The position numbers and the translations under genes were made by a program. This document shows positions 63,125 through 63,147 of a stretch of DNA of 63,147 nucleotides, piece after piece (the stretch's first letter is position 1; each line of letters starts with the position of its first letter). A model generated the notes under the pieces. That model did no database searches. It was not told the origin of the DNA and saw only the letters and a program-made list of their open reading frames with translations. This DNA is from Mesotaenium endlicherianum (lineage: Eukaryota > Streptophyta > Zygnematophyceae > Zygnematales > Mesotaeniaceae): the NCBI GenBank assembly GCA_009602735.1, contig WELA01005328.1, forward strand, positions 1,094,743 through 1,157,889, written 5' to 3'.

Positions 63125-63147
63125 ACGCTGAAGGTTCTAATTGCTTG

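Larger units (their letters stand above)
51536..63147 (-). mobile_element. Ty3/gypsy element encoding a DNMT3-like methyltransferase and a PHD finger (5' end outside)
   Basis: Minus strand, at least 11.6 kb: gag (63124 on), zinc knuckle, very long Ala-rich region, aspartic protease, DNMT3-like methyltransferase, RT, RNase H, integrase, PHD finger, polypurine tract (52811-52820), 3' LTR region (52810-51536). It is strikingly more GC- and CpG-rich than its neighbours. It sits in G1 copy 4 pol, so it is younger than that copy. The 5' LTR, primer site and the other half of copy 4 lie beyond 63147. Confidence 0.9.

Overview
The window is nuclear DNA from a photosynthetic eukaryote, most likely a green-lineage alga. 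Reasons: all three host genes have GT-AG introns with consistent phases; one encodes a TPR protein with an apparent chloroplast/thylakoid-lumen targeting region; the rest is nested LTR retrotransposons and piggyBac-like elements. No species can be named from the sequence alone. Cytosine methyltransferases inside retrotransposons have, as far as I recall, been reported from charophyte algae and dinoflagellates, which fits but does not prove a green alga.

Host part (1-16.4 kb). On the minus strand lies a 5-exon stretch of a CPVL-like serine carboxypeptidase (661-4430), whose 3' end lies outside the window or was not found. A complete 6-exon HAD phosphatase of the HDHD1/GS1 type (6605-10247, about 230 aa) follows, also on the minus strand. 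A plus-strand 5-exon TPR protein (10917-14634, about 379 aa) is divergent from it, with about 670 bp between the two starts. Exons were joined by splice sites, reading phase and family conservation.

Transposon part (16.4-63.1 kb). Four copies of one Ty3/gypsy chromovirus family (called G1 here) are present. Copy 1 (18476-27286) is nearly full length with both LTRs. Copy 2 (38832-42680, plus strand), copy 3 (42681-46069) and copy 4 (47790-51535) are truncated. An older relative lies at 16382-18465. G1 carries gag, protease, RT, RNase H, integrase and a chromodomain, plus an additional coiled-coil ORF downstream of pol. A second LTR element without coding capacity (28887-37373) shares LTR termini, primer site and 3' signals with G1, and is interrupted by a piggyBac-like transposon (32093-35638). 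A second, truncated piggyBac-like copy starts at 37559. A further unrelated LTR lies at 46643-47143.

The most interesting system is a GC-rich Ty3/gypsy element on the minus strand (51536 to beyond 63147), inserted into G1 copy 4. Its order is gag with zinc knuckle, aspartic protease, a DNMT3-like cytosine-5 DNA methyltransferase, RT, RNase H, integrase and a C-terminal PHD finger. It thus encodes both a potential DNA-methylation writer and a histone-tail reader. The neighbouring G1 elements instead end in a chromodomain. The copy is damaged: two TGA codons, apparent frameshifts and one N-marked assembly join.

A second new-looking signal is a hairpin next to a polypurine motif. It occurs in the G1 and non-autonomous elements both at the 3' LTR and again internally, with different stem sequences that keep base pairing.
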